This document shows, piece by piece, positions 52,197 to 61,054 of a stretch of DNA of 64,000 nucleotides. Each line of letters starts with the position of its first letter. Position 1 is the stretch's first letter. A model generated the notes under the pieces. The model was not told the origin of the DNA and made no database searches. It was given only the letters and a program-made list of their open reading frames with translations. The DNA is taken from the NCBI RefSeq assembly GCF_034931005.1, contig NZ_JAYGIN010000012.1, forward strand, positions 212,446-276,445. Direction: 5' to 3'. The position numbers and the translations under genes are program-made. The DNA comes from Arcicella sp034931005 (GTDB lineage: Bacteria; Bacteroidota; Bacteroidia; Cytophagales; Spirosomataceae).

Positions 52197-53338
52197 ATGA
52201 AACGCATACAAATTTTTTCCATAGCATTTAGCCTACTTGCTAATTCGGTTGCATTTGCCCAAAATCCTACAAAAAAAGCGAAGACCAATGATTTTCATCT
52301 TTTAGTTGGAACATACACAACTGGTAAAAGTGAAGGTATTTATGTCTATAAATTCAATGTTAAAACGGGGGAATTTAAAGCAGAAAGTATTGCAAAAAAT
52401 ATCAAAAATCCTTCTTTCTTAGCTATTTCTCCTGATGAAAAATACGTTTATTCGGCAGGAGAAGTTGATAATAACGGAGCTGTTTATGCTTTTTCATTCA
52501 ATAAAAAATCAGGTGATTTAACTCAACTAAGCACACAATCTTCAAACGGAAATTTCCCTTGTCACGTAGCCATTGATAAAACAGGCAAATGGGTAATTGC
52601 AGGTAATTATGGAGCAGGTAGTTTAACGGTTTTACCCGTAGAAGCCAATGGTGGCTTGGGCAAACCAACACAAACTATTCAACATGAAGGAAAGGGGGTA
52701 AATGCGGAACGTCAAGAAAAACCACACGTTCATTCTATCAATTTTGCACCTAATAATCAGGATATTTTGTAGCAGATTTGGGAATTGATAAAATTGTTAC
52801 CTATTCATTGGACACTAAAACAGGTAAATTGAGTGATGGAAATCCGCCATTTACGAAGGTACAAGACGGTTCTGGTCCAAGACATTTTACGATGCACCCA
52901 AATGGAAAGTTCGCTTATGTCATTCAAGAATTATCAAGCCAAGTAACGGTATTTGATTATAAAAATGGTTCATTGGTAGCAAAACAAAGCCTTTCAACAC
53001 TTCCTGCTGATTTTAAAGGAGATAATTCATGTGCAGATATTCACGTATCTCCCGACGGAAAATTTTTATATGGTTCAAATCGTTTTCATGATACTATCGT
53101 GATTTATGCAATTGAGCCTAAAACAGGCACATTAACATATATTGGAGAGCAATCTGTGATGGGGAAAGTACCAAGAAATTTCATGATTGACCCAACTGGA
53201 AATTTCGTTTTGGTGGCAAATCAAAAAACGGATAATATCGTAATTTTTAAACGTGATAAAGTAAAAGGAACCCTGACTCCAACAGGCAAAGAAATTGCTG
53301 TACCAACGCCAGTTTGTTTGAAAATGATAAATTTCTAA
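52197..53338 (+). pseudogene. Lactonase family protein (6-phosphogluconolactonase type), frameshifted
   Basis: The gene encodes a signal peptide (MKRIQIFSIAFSLLANSVAFAQ) and a seven-bladed lactonase propeller, recognised by LVGTYTTGKSEGIYVYKFN, PSFLAISPDEKYVYSAGE, PHVHSINFAPN, GPRHFTMHPNGKFAYVIQE and PRNFMIDPTGNFVLVANQ. The frame breaks at about 52770: the sequence GATATTTTGTAGCAGATTTG gives a premature stop, but one more T in the run would give DIFVADLGIDK and join both halves into about 380 residues. A one-base deletion in a homopolymer is either a true frameshift or a sequencing artefact. The rest is intact. Confidence 0.85.
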
Positions 53339-53388
53339 GCGATAATAAAGGATAGCGTAATTCAGAAATTCTTGTATATTTAAAGTAT

Positions 53389-53422
53389 AAAATTAGCCTG
53401 TCAATTTTGATAGGCTAATTTT
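53389..53422 (+). terminator. Terminator after lactonase gene
   Basis: AAAATTAGCCTGTCAATTTT and GATAGGCTAATTTT form a perfect stem ending in T; the arms are AAAATTAGCCTGTC and GATAGGCTAATTTT. It lies 50 bp after the lactonase stop and just before the Tat-exported subunit gene. Confidence 0.8.
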
Positions 53423-53461
53423 ATGTTTAGCCTTTTGTTTTGTATCAAAAAAAAATATCAA

Positions 53462-53983
53462 ATGCAAAGACGTTCAGCCATAAAAAATATCGCTTTAACC
53501 ATTGGTAGTGCCATCGTGTTGCCGTCATGGGCAAATGCTTGGAATCATGAAAGCGTAAAAAACACTCATTTTTTTGTATCTGCTTCGCAAGAGGCACTTT
53601 TAGCCGAAATCGTTGAAACGATAATTCCTAAAACCGACACACTCGGAGCGAAAGAGTTGAATGTACATCAGTTTGTTCCTAAAATGATTACTGATTGCTA
53701 CGACAAAAAAGCTCAGGAGGTTTTCAAAAAAGGTTTAGAATCGGTAGATGCAAATGCAAAAAAAGATTTTTCTAAGAACTTTATCGACTGCGATGCTATG
53801 CAAAAATTGGAAGTTTTGACGAAAATGTCTAAATCTGACAATACTGAAGAAAAGGCGTTTGTAGGTTTAGTTAAAAATATTACTATTCAAGGTTATCTCA
53901 ACTCTGAATATGTAATGACCAATCTTAGAAAATTTGAATTTGCTCCAGGTCATTATTACGGTTGTGTTCCTGCAAAGAAATAA
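53462..53983 (+). CDS. Gluconate 2-dehydrogenase subunit 3 family protein (Tat-exported)
   Basis: The 173-residue protein starts at the ATG at 53462 with a twin-arginine signal (MQRRSAIKNIALTIGSAIVLPSW). The mature part matches the gamma-subunit family that accompanies membrane GMC dehydrogenases: LLAEIVETIIPKTDTLGAKELNVHQFVPKMITDCYDKKAQEVFKKGLE and the end PGHYYGCVP. It has no cofactor motif of its own and is thought to stabilise or export the catalytic subunit. That subunit is encoded immediately downstream, 46 bp away. Confidence 0.9.
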   Translation: MQRRSAIKNIALTIGSAIVLPSWANAWNHESVKNTHFFVSASQEALLAEIVETIIPKTDTLGAKELNVHQFVPKMITDCYDKKAQEVFKKGLESVDANAKKDFSKNFIDCDAMQKLEVLTKMSKSDNTEEKAFVGLVKNITIQGYLNSEYVMTNLRKFEFAPGHYYGCVPAKK

Positions 53984-54029
53984 ATCTCGATTTGTGCCAA
54001 ACAAATTTAAAATTACAAACATCGAAAAA

Positions 54030-55745
54030 ATGTCAAATATAAATATAGACTCAGTAAAAAATAGAACGTTTGATGCCATCGTAGTGGGTTCGGGAATAAG
54101 TGGTGGTTGGGCAGCTAAAGAATTAACAGGTAAGGGATTACGGACTTTGGTTTTGGAGCGTGGACGTGAGGTAAAACACGTGGCTGATTATCCAACAACG
54201 ATGTTGCAACCATGGGAATTTGAACATCGAAATCAAATAAAAAAAGAAGTAAAAGATGCCAATCCTATTGTGAGTAAATGTTATGCTTTTTATGAAGGAA
54301 CTGAACAGTTTTTTGTAAAAGATGCCGAACATCCTTACGTACAAGAAAAACCTTTTGACTGGATTCGTGGCTATCAAACGGGTGGAAAATCATTACTTTG
54401 GGCAAGACAAACACAACGTTGGTCGGAATACGATTTTGATGGGCCAGCTCGTGATGGATTTGCTGTTGATTGGCCTATCAGATACGCAGATATTGCTCCT
54501 TGGTATAGTTATGTAGAGAAATTTGCAGGAATTTCAGGAAATAAAGACGGTTTGGCTTCTTTGCCTGATGGTGAGTTTTTGCCACCGCACGAAATGAATT
54601 GCGTTGAAAAATATTTTAGTCAGTCGGTTGCCAAAAATTATACAGACCGTCATATCATCATGGGTCGTGCGGCTCATCTAACAAAACCTAAACAAATTCA
54701 TTTCGACCAAGGGCGTGCATCTTGTCAGCATCGTACCATTTGTGAACGTGGTTGTCCTTACGGCGGATATTTCAGTAGTAATGCTTCTACTTTACCTTGG
54801 GCTGCCAAAACAGGCAAAATGACATTGCGTCCAGACTCGGTTGTACATTCTATCATTTACGATGAGAAAAAAGGCAAAGCCACAGGCGTAAGAGTTGTTG
54901 ATTCAAACACCAAAGAAATGATTGAGTATTATGCAAGAATCATTTTTGTGAATGCTGCTGCCTTGAATACCAATTTGATTTTATTGAATTCAACGTCAAA
55001 TCGTTTTCAAAATGGTTTGGGCAATGATAGCGGATTGCTCGGAAAATACGTAGCATTTCATAATTATCGTGCCACTATTAATGCTGAATATGAAGGATAT
55101 TTAGACAGTACAACCGACGGTCGTCGTCCAAATTCGCCATATATTCCACGTTTTCGCAATTTATTGAAACAAGAAACTGATTTCTTGCGTGGCTATGCTT
55201 CTGGATTTGGGGCAAACAGATACGAACATGATGACAGAAATGGTTTGGGTGAAGATTTGAAAAAAGGAATCTTGAATCCGAAATTAAATAATGTTTGGAG
55301 CGTAGGTTCGCACATGATGGGAGAGACCATTCCGAAGGAAAGTAATTATGTGGCTTTGGATAAAACATTAGTTGACCCTTGGGGAATTCCTCAGTTGAAA
55401 GTTTCGGTGGATTATGACGATAATGACGTAAAAATGACCAAAGATTTCTTTGAGCAATTGACCGAAATGTACACAAAAGCAGGTTTCAAAAATATCAGAA
55501 CGAATGATTCTAACCGAACTCCAGGATTGGATATTCATGAAATGGGTGGCGTAAGAATGGGAAAAGACCCAAAAACATCGCTTCTGAATAAATGGAATGC
55601 TTTACATTCGTGCAAAAACGTTTTTGTAACTGATGGTGCATCAATGACTTCAACTTCTACTCAAAATCCATCATTGACGTATATGGCTTTTACGGCTCGT
55701 TCTGTTGATTATGCCGTGAAGGAAATGAGAAAAGGAAATTTGTAG
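54030..55745 (+). CDS. GMC-family FAD-dependent dehydrogenase
   Basis: The 571-residue flavoprotein starts at the ATG at 54030. FDAIVVGSGISGGWAAKELTGKGLRTLVLERG is the FAD-binding Rossmann motif. GGKSLLWARQTQRW and CERGCPYGGYFSSNASTLPWAA match the gluconate 2-dehydrogenase large-subunit branch of GMC enzymes, and the C-terminal HEMGGVRMG and SLTYMAFTARSVDYA elements carry the FAD/substrate residues. With the subunit-3 protein upstream it forms a periplasmic sugar or sugar-acid dehydrogenase; a cytochrome subunit is not encoded here. A substrate cannot be named. The complex probably travels on the partner's Tat signal. Confidence 0.92.
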   Translation: MSNINIDSVKNRTFDAIVVGSGISGGWAAKELTGKGLRTLVLERGREVKHVADYPTTMLQPWEFEHRNQIKKEVKDANPIVSKCYAFYEGTEQFFVKDAEHPYVQEKPFDWIRGYQTGGKSLLWARQTQRWSEYDFDGPARDGFAVDWPIRYADIAPWYSYVEKFAGISGNKDGLASLPDGEFLPPHEMNCVEKYFSQSVAKNYTDRHIIMGRAAHLTKPKQIHFDQGRASCQHRTICERGCPYGGYFSSNASTLPWAAKTGKMTLRPDSVVHSIIYDEKKGKATGVRVVDSNTKEMIEYYARIIFVNAAALNTNLILLNSTSNRFQNGLGNDSGLLGKYVAFHNYRATINAEYEGYLDSTTDGRRPNSPYIPRFRNLLKQETDFLRGYASGFGANRYEHDDRNGLGEDLKKGILNPKLNNVWSVGSHMMGETIPKESNYVALDKTLVDPWGIPQLKVSVDYDDNDVKMTKDFFEQLTEMYTKAGFKNIRTNDSNRTPGLDIHEMGGVRMGKDPKTSLLNKWNALHSCKNVFVTDGASMTSTSTQNPSLTYMAFTARSVDYAVKEMRKGNL

Positions 55746-55755
55746 AATTAAATAA

Positions 55756-55922
55756 TTCTACTTTGGCACTTTAAATAAATTGACCAAATTTGACTTTCGG
55801 GAAGTTGGACTATAAATACCCAAATTCCCATCTTTATTTTAAAGTGCCAAAGTAGAACTGAATGGTGATTAGCTATTTTAACATCCCGAAACAACTCCGT
55901 TAGGGGTCAAACTTTCGGGATG
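55756..55922. repeat. Two stem-loops after the GMC gene
   Basis: TTCTACTTTGGCACTTTAAA (from 55756) pairs with TTTAAAGTGCCAAAGTAGAA (to 55857) around a loop that carries ACTTTCGGGAAGTTGG. A second stem ACATCCCGAAA...TTTCGGGATGT spans about 55880-55922. Both recall the AACTTCCCGAAAGTT elements elsewhere in the window. No gene is present between 55746 and 56140. Confidence 0.65.
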
Positions 55923-55973
55923 TTTTCCAATCTTTATGAAAGCGTTGATAAATTCAGCTTTGTATGATTGTCA

Positions 55974-56140
55974 AAACAAAACGGAATTATCTACAATTTG
56001 TCGCAAGACAAAATTAGCCCACGGATAAAACAGATTTACACTGATTTTTCTTTAAATTTATCCGTGTAAATCCGTTGAATCAGTACAATCTGTGGTCTAA
56101 TTTTATTCTGCGACAAATTGTAGATAGTTCCGAAACAAAA
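55974..56140. mobile_element. MITE copy 2 with 8-bp target duplications
   Basis: The element spans 55982-56132 (151 bp) and is nearly identical to the copy at 5745-5904 apart from a 9-bp deletion near its left inner part and one A/C difference. It has the same terminal inverted repeats and is bordered by AAACAAAA on both sides (55974-55981 and 56133-56140), a perfect 8-bp target duplication. The right duplication ends one base before the stop codon of the minus-strand HNH gene (56141). Confidence 0.92.
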
Positions 56141-56734
56141 TTAATCTTCCAACTTCACGTGTCCCCAGTTTTCTCCTGAACGAATACGATTCAATTGAGT
56201 ATGCGTAATACCAAATTGTTTGGCAATCATTTTCAAGCGATTTTTGTCCGATTTTAACATCTTCTTAATCATAATTACCTTACTTTCAGTGAGTTTGTAA
56301 TTCTTTGTTCGTTTCGGGATAACTCTATCTTTCACCGCAGGGTTTTCACGGTTGTGAATAGTCATTTCATCACGAGTAGCCCATTTTAGGTTCTCCCAAT
56401 AATTGTTTAACTTATCATGGTCGAGATGAAGAACGAACTTTCTGTTTTCGTCGTCATCTTTTGAAACAAAAAACTCCGCTACTAATTTGTGGACATATCG
56501 GTTCAATGATTTATTGCCTTTTGCCCTAATGTTTAATGATTTGTAACCTTGAATTTTGGACCCTCCAATAATATCACCATGTTCTGGGTCGTTCTGAAAA
56601 CTTCTCAAACGTCCATAATTTGATATTTTGTAAGTGGGTGGGTTTTCCACTTCTGGAAATGGGATGGTTACCCATTTTTCATTCCAAAAACTGGTGTTTT
56701 TTTTGATGCCAATACCTGCTTTTTTCTCCGTCAT
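56141..56734 (-). CDS. NUMOD4/HNH homing-endonuclease-like protein
   Basis: The 197-residue protein opens with a NUMOD4 motif (NEKWVTIPFPEVENPPTYKISNYGRLRSF), used by homing endonucleases for DNA binding, then an HNH nuclease core (RYVHKLVAEFFV, VLHLDHDKLNNYWENLKWAT, with the H-N-H-type residues in HLDHDKLNN). A C-terminal helix-turn-helix-like region (KMIAKQFGITHTQLNRIRSGENW) resembles the NUMOD/IENR DNA-binding segment. It is freestanding; no intron or intein is present around it. MITE copy 2 lies directly at its 3' end. This is a selfish-gene candidate that may cut a target elsewhere. Confidence 0.88.
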   Translation of the reverse strand: MTEKKAGIGIKKNTSFWNEKWVTIPFPEVENPPTYKISNYGRLRSFQNDPEHGDIIGGSKIQGYKSLNIRAKGNKSLNRYVHKLVAEFFVSKDDDENRKFVLHLDHDKLNNYWENLKWATRDEMTIHNRENPAVKDRVIPKRTKNYKLTESKVIMIKKMLKSDKNRLKMIAKQFGITHTQLNRIRSGENWGHVKLED

Positions 56735-56998
56735 AGGGGAATTAATTTAGTTCAATCTTTACTACTGTATATTTCAACAATGGGTCGTTTATAATGTTTG
56801 AAAAGTTAATTGTTAATGCTGAATTGATGACTTAATTAACGAGTTCATTTACAACTTATTTTGATAATTAGTGACAGTAATAAATGTTTTAGTGGTTGTA
56901 TAAAAAGTTAGTGATATGATAATGCTACTAAAAAAAAAGGATTAAACTTGTTTAAACAAGTTTATGTTAAGGTCAAAGTGATTGGTTATTTCAAAAAA

Positions 56999-59029
56999 CT
57001 AAATTTCATATATTCTACATTCTCCTGCACTTAATAGATTATTTGGAAATACCATTGGCTCATTAGAACTTGTATAATGCGTAGAGAAATATGGTTTTGC
57101 ATTTTTAGATTCTATGATATTTTTGACCTCATCAGTTTCAATCGTAAACTCAGTATTTAAACTTACGATAAATAAATATTTTTGGATTATTTTTTGTGTC
57201 CAAGCAATTACCTTTTTTTGCCCTGTCAAATCTGGTTGGATTATCCATTCAATTTCTTGGTTTTGTATTGATGGGTTTATCTTTTCCGAAATCTGTTTTA
57301 AAATACTAATATTGCTAAACAACTTGCCATTTTGTCCCCAGTGGTATTTTCCATGTGTTGCTTTATCACCTTCTGATAATTGGAAAACATACAATTTGGT
57401 ATAATGTTCATTGGGGGCAGGCGATAAATGTGTATCTCGTTGCTCAAAGCCTAAAGCCATATAAGAAGGCATATCTGTCAAGAATAAACCAATAAACATT
57501 CTGATTTCGTTGCCTTTTACATAAAATTCATCAAAACGTGGGTCATCTTTATCGGCAGTCATGATTGTAAAGTTAGGGGCAAATTTACGAGTTGTCAATA
57601 AATAATGATAACGAGCAAATTCTGAAACAAACTTTTCTGACCCTACTACCATAGATTGCAAGTCTCCTAAAGTCGTATCCGTATCTGAGCCTTCCAGATG
57701 TTCTTCTTCCACTCCATAAGCCATTGTATTGGGTGGAGCTAAAAAACTTTCAGCAAAATAGCCGAATGACGGTTTTTGTTGACGTACTACATATTTGATA
57801 TATTTATGAATGTCATAATAATTGTCTGGATTTGATGGAGTGCCATTAGGATTCATCTGTACGTGCGACATATCTCCACGCATAAAATCAAAATTATAAT
57901 GTTGGGCAACGTTCAAATATTTTTGAGCCATATAATCCCAAACTTTTTGTCTTGGTTTTGAAAAGTCAACTTCCCAATCTCGATTTTCATTTTTTGAGTC
58001 GTATAATTTCACTCTTGCCAAAGGTCCAAAAACTCTTGACATTGCTTGTGGTTTAGCAATTACATAATCCCGCCAAACTCTTCCATCGTCATCAATGGTT
58101 TTTGCTTCTTCACGGTGGTCAACTTCGAGTCCTCTATATGGTGGTGCCATCGTTGCAGGTACGGGTTCGTAGCCTTCGGCAAATAGATGATTGATAAGTT
58201 GATTCCTACGTTTGTTACGTCCTTCAAGATTGTTTTTTTCACCGAAGAGAAATTTCAAACGTTGTTCTTCCGAATAAATGTCATTGTTAAAAAAATCTTC
58301 TTTACGTCTTGAATAATGTTCTGCAACCGTTCCTCCATATTGATACAAAAAATCTAAAATACGTTCTTGTACTTTCTCGTGCAAGTTTTCAGAATGGTCA
58401 ATAATGTCAAATTCACGGCGTTGTAACCACTCAAAAAACTGCGGATTTGCCAAAGAAACTTCTGAATAACGGTCAGTATGTGGAATCACGTCCATTCCTA
58501 CTGTTTTTCCCATTAAGTGTAATAAATTACAAGTAACTTTTAATTGTTTTTCGACAGTATCAAGATGCGGAAAAGAAATGGCTAATTCTGCATCAAAAAA
58601 CTCAGGATTTATATTCCAACTGGCTATACCATAGAGACTTGCCACAACGCCACATTCCCAAATGGGTAAAAGATGAATTGAGGACTGGGCAGTTGGTAAA
58701 GTCATCGCATATTTTATAACATTCCAGAAACTCCCAATTGTGCGAACGTTAATTCCTACCATATTTACCGTTTTCAGCCAAGTTCCATCTATTTCGTGAT
58801 TCACAGGACTTTCAATCGTATTGGCAGGGTTTAATGCTTGGTAAAATGCTTGTTGTCCAAATCTTTTTTCTAAAAGATAAGCTAATTGCACTGCTGGCAT
58901 TTGTACTGCTTGTTCGGGTAGTAAATTGGGTATAAAGGACTGCTCCTTAGCTATATAAGACGATATAGCCGTCTGCGGATTATTCACCCATGACTGGCGA
59001 AAACCCTCATACGATTCTGGAATATTCAT
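56999..59029 (-). CDS. Unusual alpha-amylase-fold (GH13-like) protein
   Basis: The 676-residue protein has no signal peptide. Its segments match the four GH13 conserved regions only loosely: region I GMDVIPHTDRYSE (178-190), region II FDFMRGDMSHVQ (380-391; Arg384 and candidate nucleophile Asp386), region III GYFAESFLAP (423-432; candidate acid/base Glu427) and region IV TIMTADKDDPRFDEF (488-502). All three expected carboxylates are present but region IV lacks the usual HD. A long insertion (about 190-340) follows region I, and the C-terminus is a probable beta-domain. No other starch or glycogen gene is near. Function may be glucanotransferase-like or something new. Confidence 0.55.
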   Translation of the reverse strand: MNIPESYEGFRQSWVNNPQTAISSYIAKEQSFIPNLLPEQAVQMPAVQLAYLLEKRFGQQAFYQALNPANTIESPVNHEIDGTWLKTVNMVGINVRTIGSFWNVIKYAMTLPTAQSSIHLLPIWECGVVASLYGIASWNINPEFFDAELAISFPHLDTVEKQLKVTCNLLHLMGKTVGMDVIPHTDRYSEVSLANPQFFEWLQRREFDIIDHSENLHEKVQERILDFLYQYGGTVAEHYSRRKEDFFNNDIYSEEQRLKFLFGEKNNLEGRNKRRNQLINHLFAEGYEPVPATMAPPYRGLEVDHREEAKTIDDDGRVWRDYVIAKPQAMSRVFGPLARVKLYDSKNENRDWEVDFSKPRQKVWDYMAQKYLNVAQHYNFDFMRGDMSHVQMNPNGTPSNPDNYYDIHKYIKYVVRQQKPSFGYFAESFLAPPNTMAYGVEEEHLEGSDTDTTLGDLQSMVVGSEKFVSEFARYHYLLTTRKFAPNFTIMTADKDDPRFDEFYVKGNEIRMFIGLFLTDMPSYMALGFEQRDTHLSPAPNEHYTKLYVFQLSEGDKATHGKYHWGQNGKLFSNISILKQISEKINPSIQNQEIEWIIQPDLTGQKKVIAWTQKIIQKYLFIVSLNTEFTIETDEVKNIIESKNAKPYFSTHYTSSNEPMVFPNNLLSAGECRIYEI

Positions 59030-59204
59030 GAATTTTATATAAAAATGGTCGTAATAACTTTTTGAGAAACTAAAAGAGTCCTAAAAATTGTTTTAAATTA
59101 AGAAAAAATACGCAGAAAATACGCAAAACATTGCAAATTCATTAGTTGTTTTACATCAATTCAGAAAAAATATTGCATAAATACTTAAATCGATTTTAAA
59201 TAAT

Positions 59205-59561
59205 ATGAAAACTTTAATAATAGGAGCTTCGACCAATACAGAACGTTACGCTTTTAAGGCTGCAAACAGTTTATTGGCTCACGGACATGAAATTGTTTTG
59301 GTAGGACAAAAGGAGGGTGTCATACAAGAGCATAAGATTCAAACCAATTATCCTGATTTTGAAGATATTGATACCGTAACGATGTATGTTGGGCCTAAAA
59401 ATCAACCTGCACTATACGATTATATTTTAAAGCAAAATCCACGTAGAATTATCTTTAATCCAGGCACTGAAAATGCTGAATTTGAAGCAATGGCTCAAGC
59501 AAAAGGAATAAAAACAGAGGAAGCGTGTACATTGGTATTGCTTGCTATTGGGCAGTATTGA
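59205..59561 (+). CDS. CoA-binding domain protein
   Basis: The 118-residue protein is a CoA-binding (CoA_binding_2) domain: MKTLIIGASTNTERYAFKAANSLLAHGHEIVLVG is the Rossmann dinucleotide-type loop, and the end contains RRIIFNPGTENAEFEAMAQAKGIKTEEACTLVLL, the typical family finish. Such proteins bind CoA or related nucleotides and are of unknown physiological role. It is a single gene between the GH13-like gene, which is divergent, and the YceI gene. Confidence 0.9.
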   Translation: MKTLIIGASTNTERYAFKAANSLLAHGHEIVLVGQKEGVIQEHKIQTNYPDFEDIDTVTMYVGPKNQPALYDYILKQNPRRIIFNPGTENAEFEAMAQAKGIKTEEACTLVLLAIGQY

Positions 59562-59683
59562 GTGTTTGTTAATGGTGACTTATAATTATTGGATAGAATA
59601 AATCTTGTGGATATAATTCAGCTTTTAATTCACTAATTTTCTAATAACTAATCACCAATAACTAAAAAAAGAATTTGGTCAAC

Positions 59684-59730
59684 AAAAAATCCCCACAAAA
59701 TTCAAACTTAAAGGTTTGAATAATGTGAGG
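59684..59730 (-). terminator. Terminator of the YceI gene
   Basis: On the minus strand CCTCACATTATTCAAACC pairs with GGTTTGAATTTTGTGGGG-like sequence (a CCTTTAAGTTT loop) and is followed by ATTTTTT, a good intrinsic terminator 68 bp after the YceI stop (59798). Confidence 0.8.
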
Positions 59731-59797
59731 ACTAATGAGAAACTGTTTAGTAAACGTGGTGTTTCGCCGTTTTAGTATGAGTTGTTCAAACTAATTC

Positions 59798-60397
59798 TTA
59801 TTTACCAGCTACTAAAGTTACGTCTAAGTTGAATACATCGTCGATAGCTTTATCACCGATTGTATCAAAGAATTTTTTAGAGTTGTATTTCACACCAAAA
59901 TCAGTTCTGTCAACTGGAATAGAAGCGGTTGCCGTTACTTTACCACCTACAACTGCAATTTTCGCAGGGAAAGTAATTGACTTTGTGATACCTTTCATTG
60001 TTAAATCTCCAGTAATGTTTGAACCAGCAACTTTAGTGATTTTGAAAGTTGAAGTTGGGAATTTCTCTACTTCAAAGAAATCACCAGTAGTGATGTGACC
60101 GATGAATTTTTGGTTATATTCTGCATTTGTAATATCAGTACAAACGATTGATTTCATGTCAATTACAAATGAACCACCTGAGATTTTTGCTCCGTCAGCT
60201 ACTAATGAACCAGAAGTAATTCCGATTGTTCCTTCGTGTTGACCTGCTACTTTTTTAGCTAACCAATGGATTTTACTTGCTTTTGTATCTACTGACAAAG
60301 TTGCTTTTTTGCTTACTTTTGATGGAGTACCAGCCGTTGCAACGTTTACAAATAAAGCAGCTACTAAAATACTTGCGATGAATTTAATTACTTTCAT
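59798..60397 (-). CDS. YceI family lipid-binding protein
   Basis: The 199-residue protein has a signal peptide (MKVIKFIASILVAALFVNVATA) and the YceI lipocalin-like domain: LSVDTKASKIHWLAKKVAGQHEGTIGITSGSLVADGAKISGGSFVIDMKSIVCTD, DFFEVEKFPTSTFKITKV, MKGITKSITFPAKI and VDRTDFGVKYNSKKFFDTIGDKAIDDVFNLDVTLV. YceI proteins bind isoprenoid-type lipids in the periplasm. The gene is followed upstream on the same strand by two MarR regulators, which is a common arrangement in Bacteroidota and suggests MarR control. Confidence 0.95.
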   Translation of the reverse strand: MKVIKFIASILVAALFVNVATAGTPSKVSKKATLSVDTKASKIHWLAKKVAGQHEGTIGITSGSLVADGAKISGGSFVIDMKSIVCTDITNAEYNQKFIGHITTGDFFEVEKFPTSTFKITKVAGSNITGDLTMKGITKSITFPAKIAVVGGKVTATASIPVDRTDFGVKYNSKKFFDTIGDKAIDDVFNLDVTLVAGK

Positions 60398-60462
60398 TTT
60401 TGCTTAAAATTTAATTGTTAAAAAGAATTATTATGATTTAGAATTGTTGAAATTCTATTGTA

Positions 60463-60963
60463 TTAATTATTGGTAATTTTCTTAGTAAGTTCTTCGAGTT
60501 CATTGCTCGGGTCTGAATTTCTTAATTTATCCAAAAGAAAACTTAATTGATTGGCTTCACATTCAGAAAGTCCGTGTAATTGTTGCTCCCATTTTTGTTG
60601 TAAAACGTCTAATTCTGCTAAGAGGTCTAACCCTTTTTGAGTAATAATTACGTCAACTGCTCTGCGGTCATTGGGACAAATTTTTCTGATAACCAATTCT
60701 TTAGCTAATAATTTATCTACCAAACGTGAGGCATTAGACATTTTGTCAAGCATTCTTTCAATAATAGCAATTACAGTAATGGGTTCTGGATATTGACCAC
60801 GTAAAATTCTCAAAACGTTATATTGCTGTGGCGTTAAGTCAAAAGGCTTAAAAATCTCCATTTGCAATGATGTCAACCAATTATTTGTGTAAAAGATATT
60901 GATAACCGCCTTAGAATAGGTGGATTTGAAACTGTTTTGCTGTATATCTTTTTCTATGCTCAT
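60463..60963 (-). CDS. MarR-family regulator, paralog 1
   Basis: The 166-residue winged-helix protein has the MarR signature QQYNVLRILRGQYPEPITVIAIIERMLDKMSNASRLVDKLLAKELVIRKICPNDRRAVDVIITQKG, with the DxRxxxV-type beta-wing. MarR proteins bind palindromic sites as dimers and are released by small phenolic or oxidising ligands. It lies 65 bp upstream of yceI on the same strand, so it probably controls that gene. A close paralog is encoded just upstream. Confidence 0.92.
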   Translation of the reverse strand: MSIEKDIQQNSFKSTYSKAVINIFYTNNWLTSLQMEIFKPFDLTPQQYNVLRILRGQYPEPITVIAIIERMLDKMSNASRLVDKLLAKELVIRKICPNDRRAVDVIITQKGLDLLAELDVLQQKWEQQLHGLSECEANQLSFLLDKLRNSDPSNELEELTKKITNN

Positions 60964-61054
60964 CTTGTTTGTGATTCAAAATTAATGTATAAACATTAGA
61001 TGTCAATACATTGAATTGTTAATTATTTGTTAATGTTTTTTAAATTGCTGAAAA

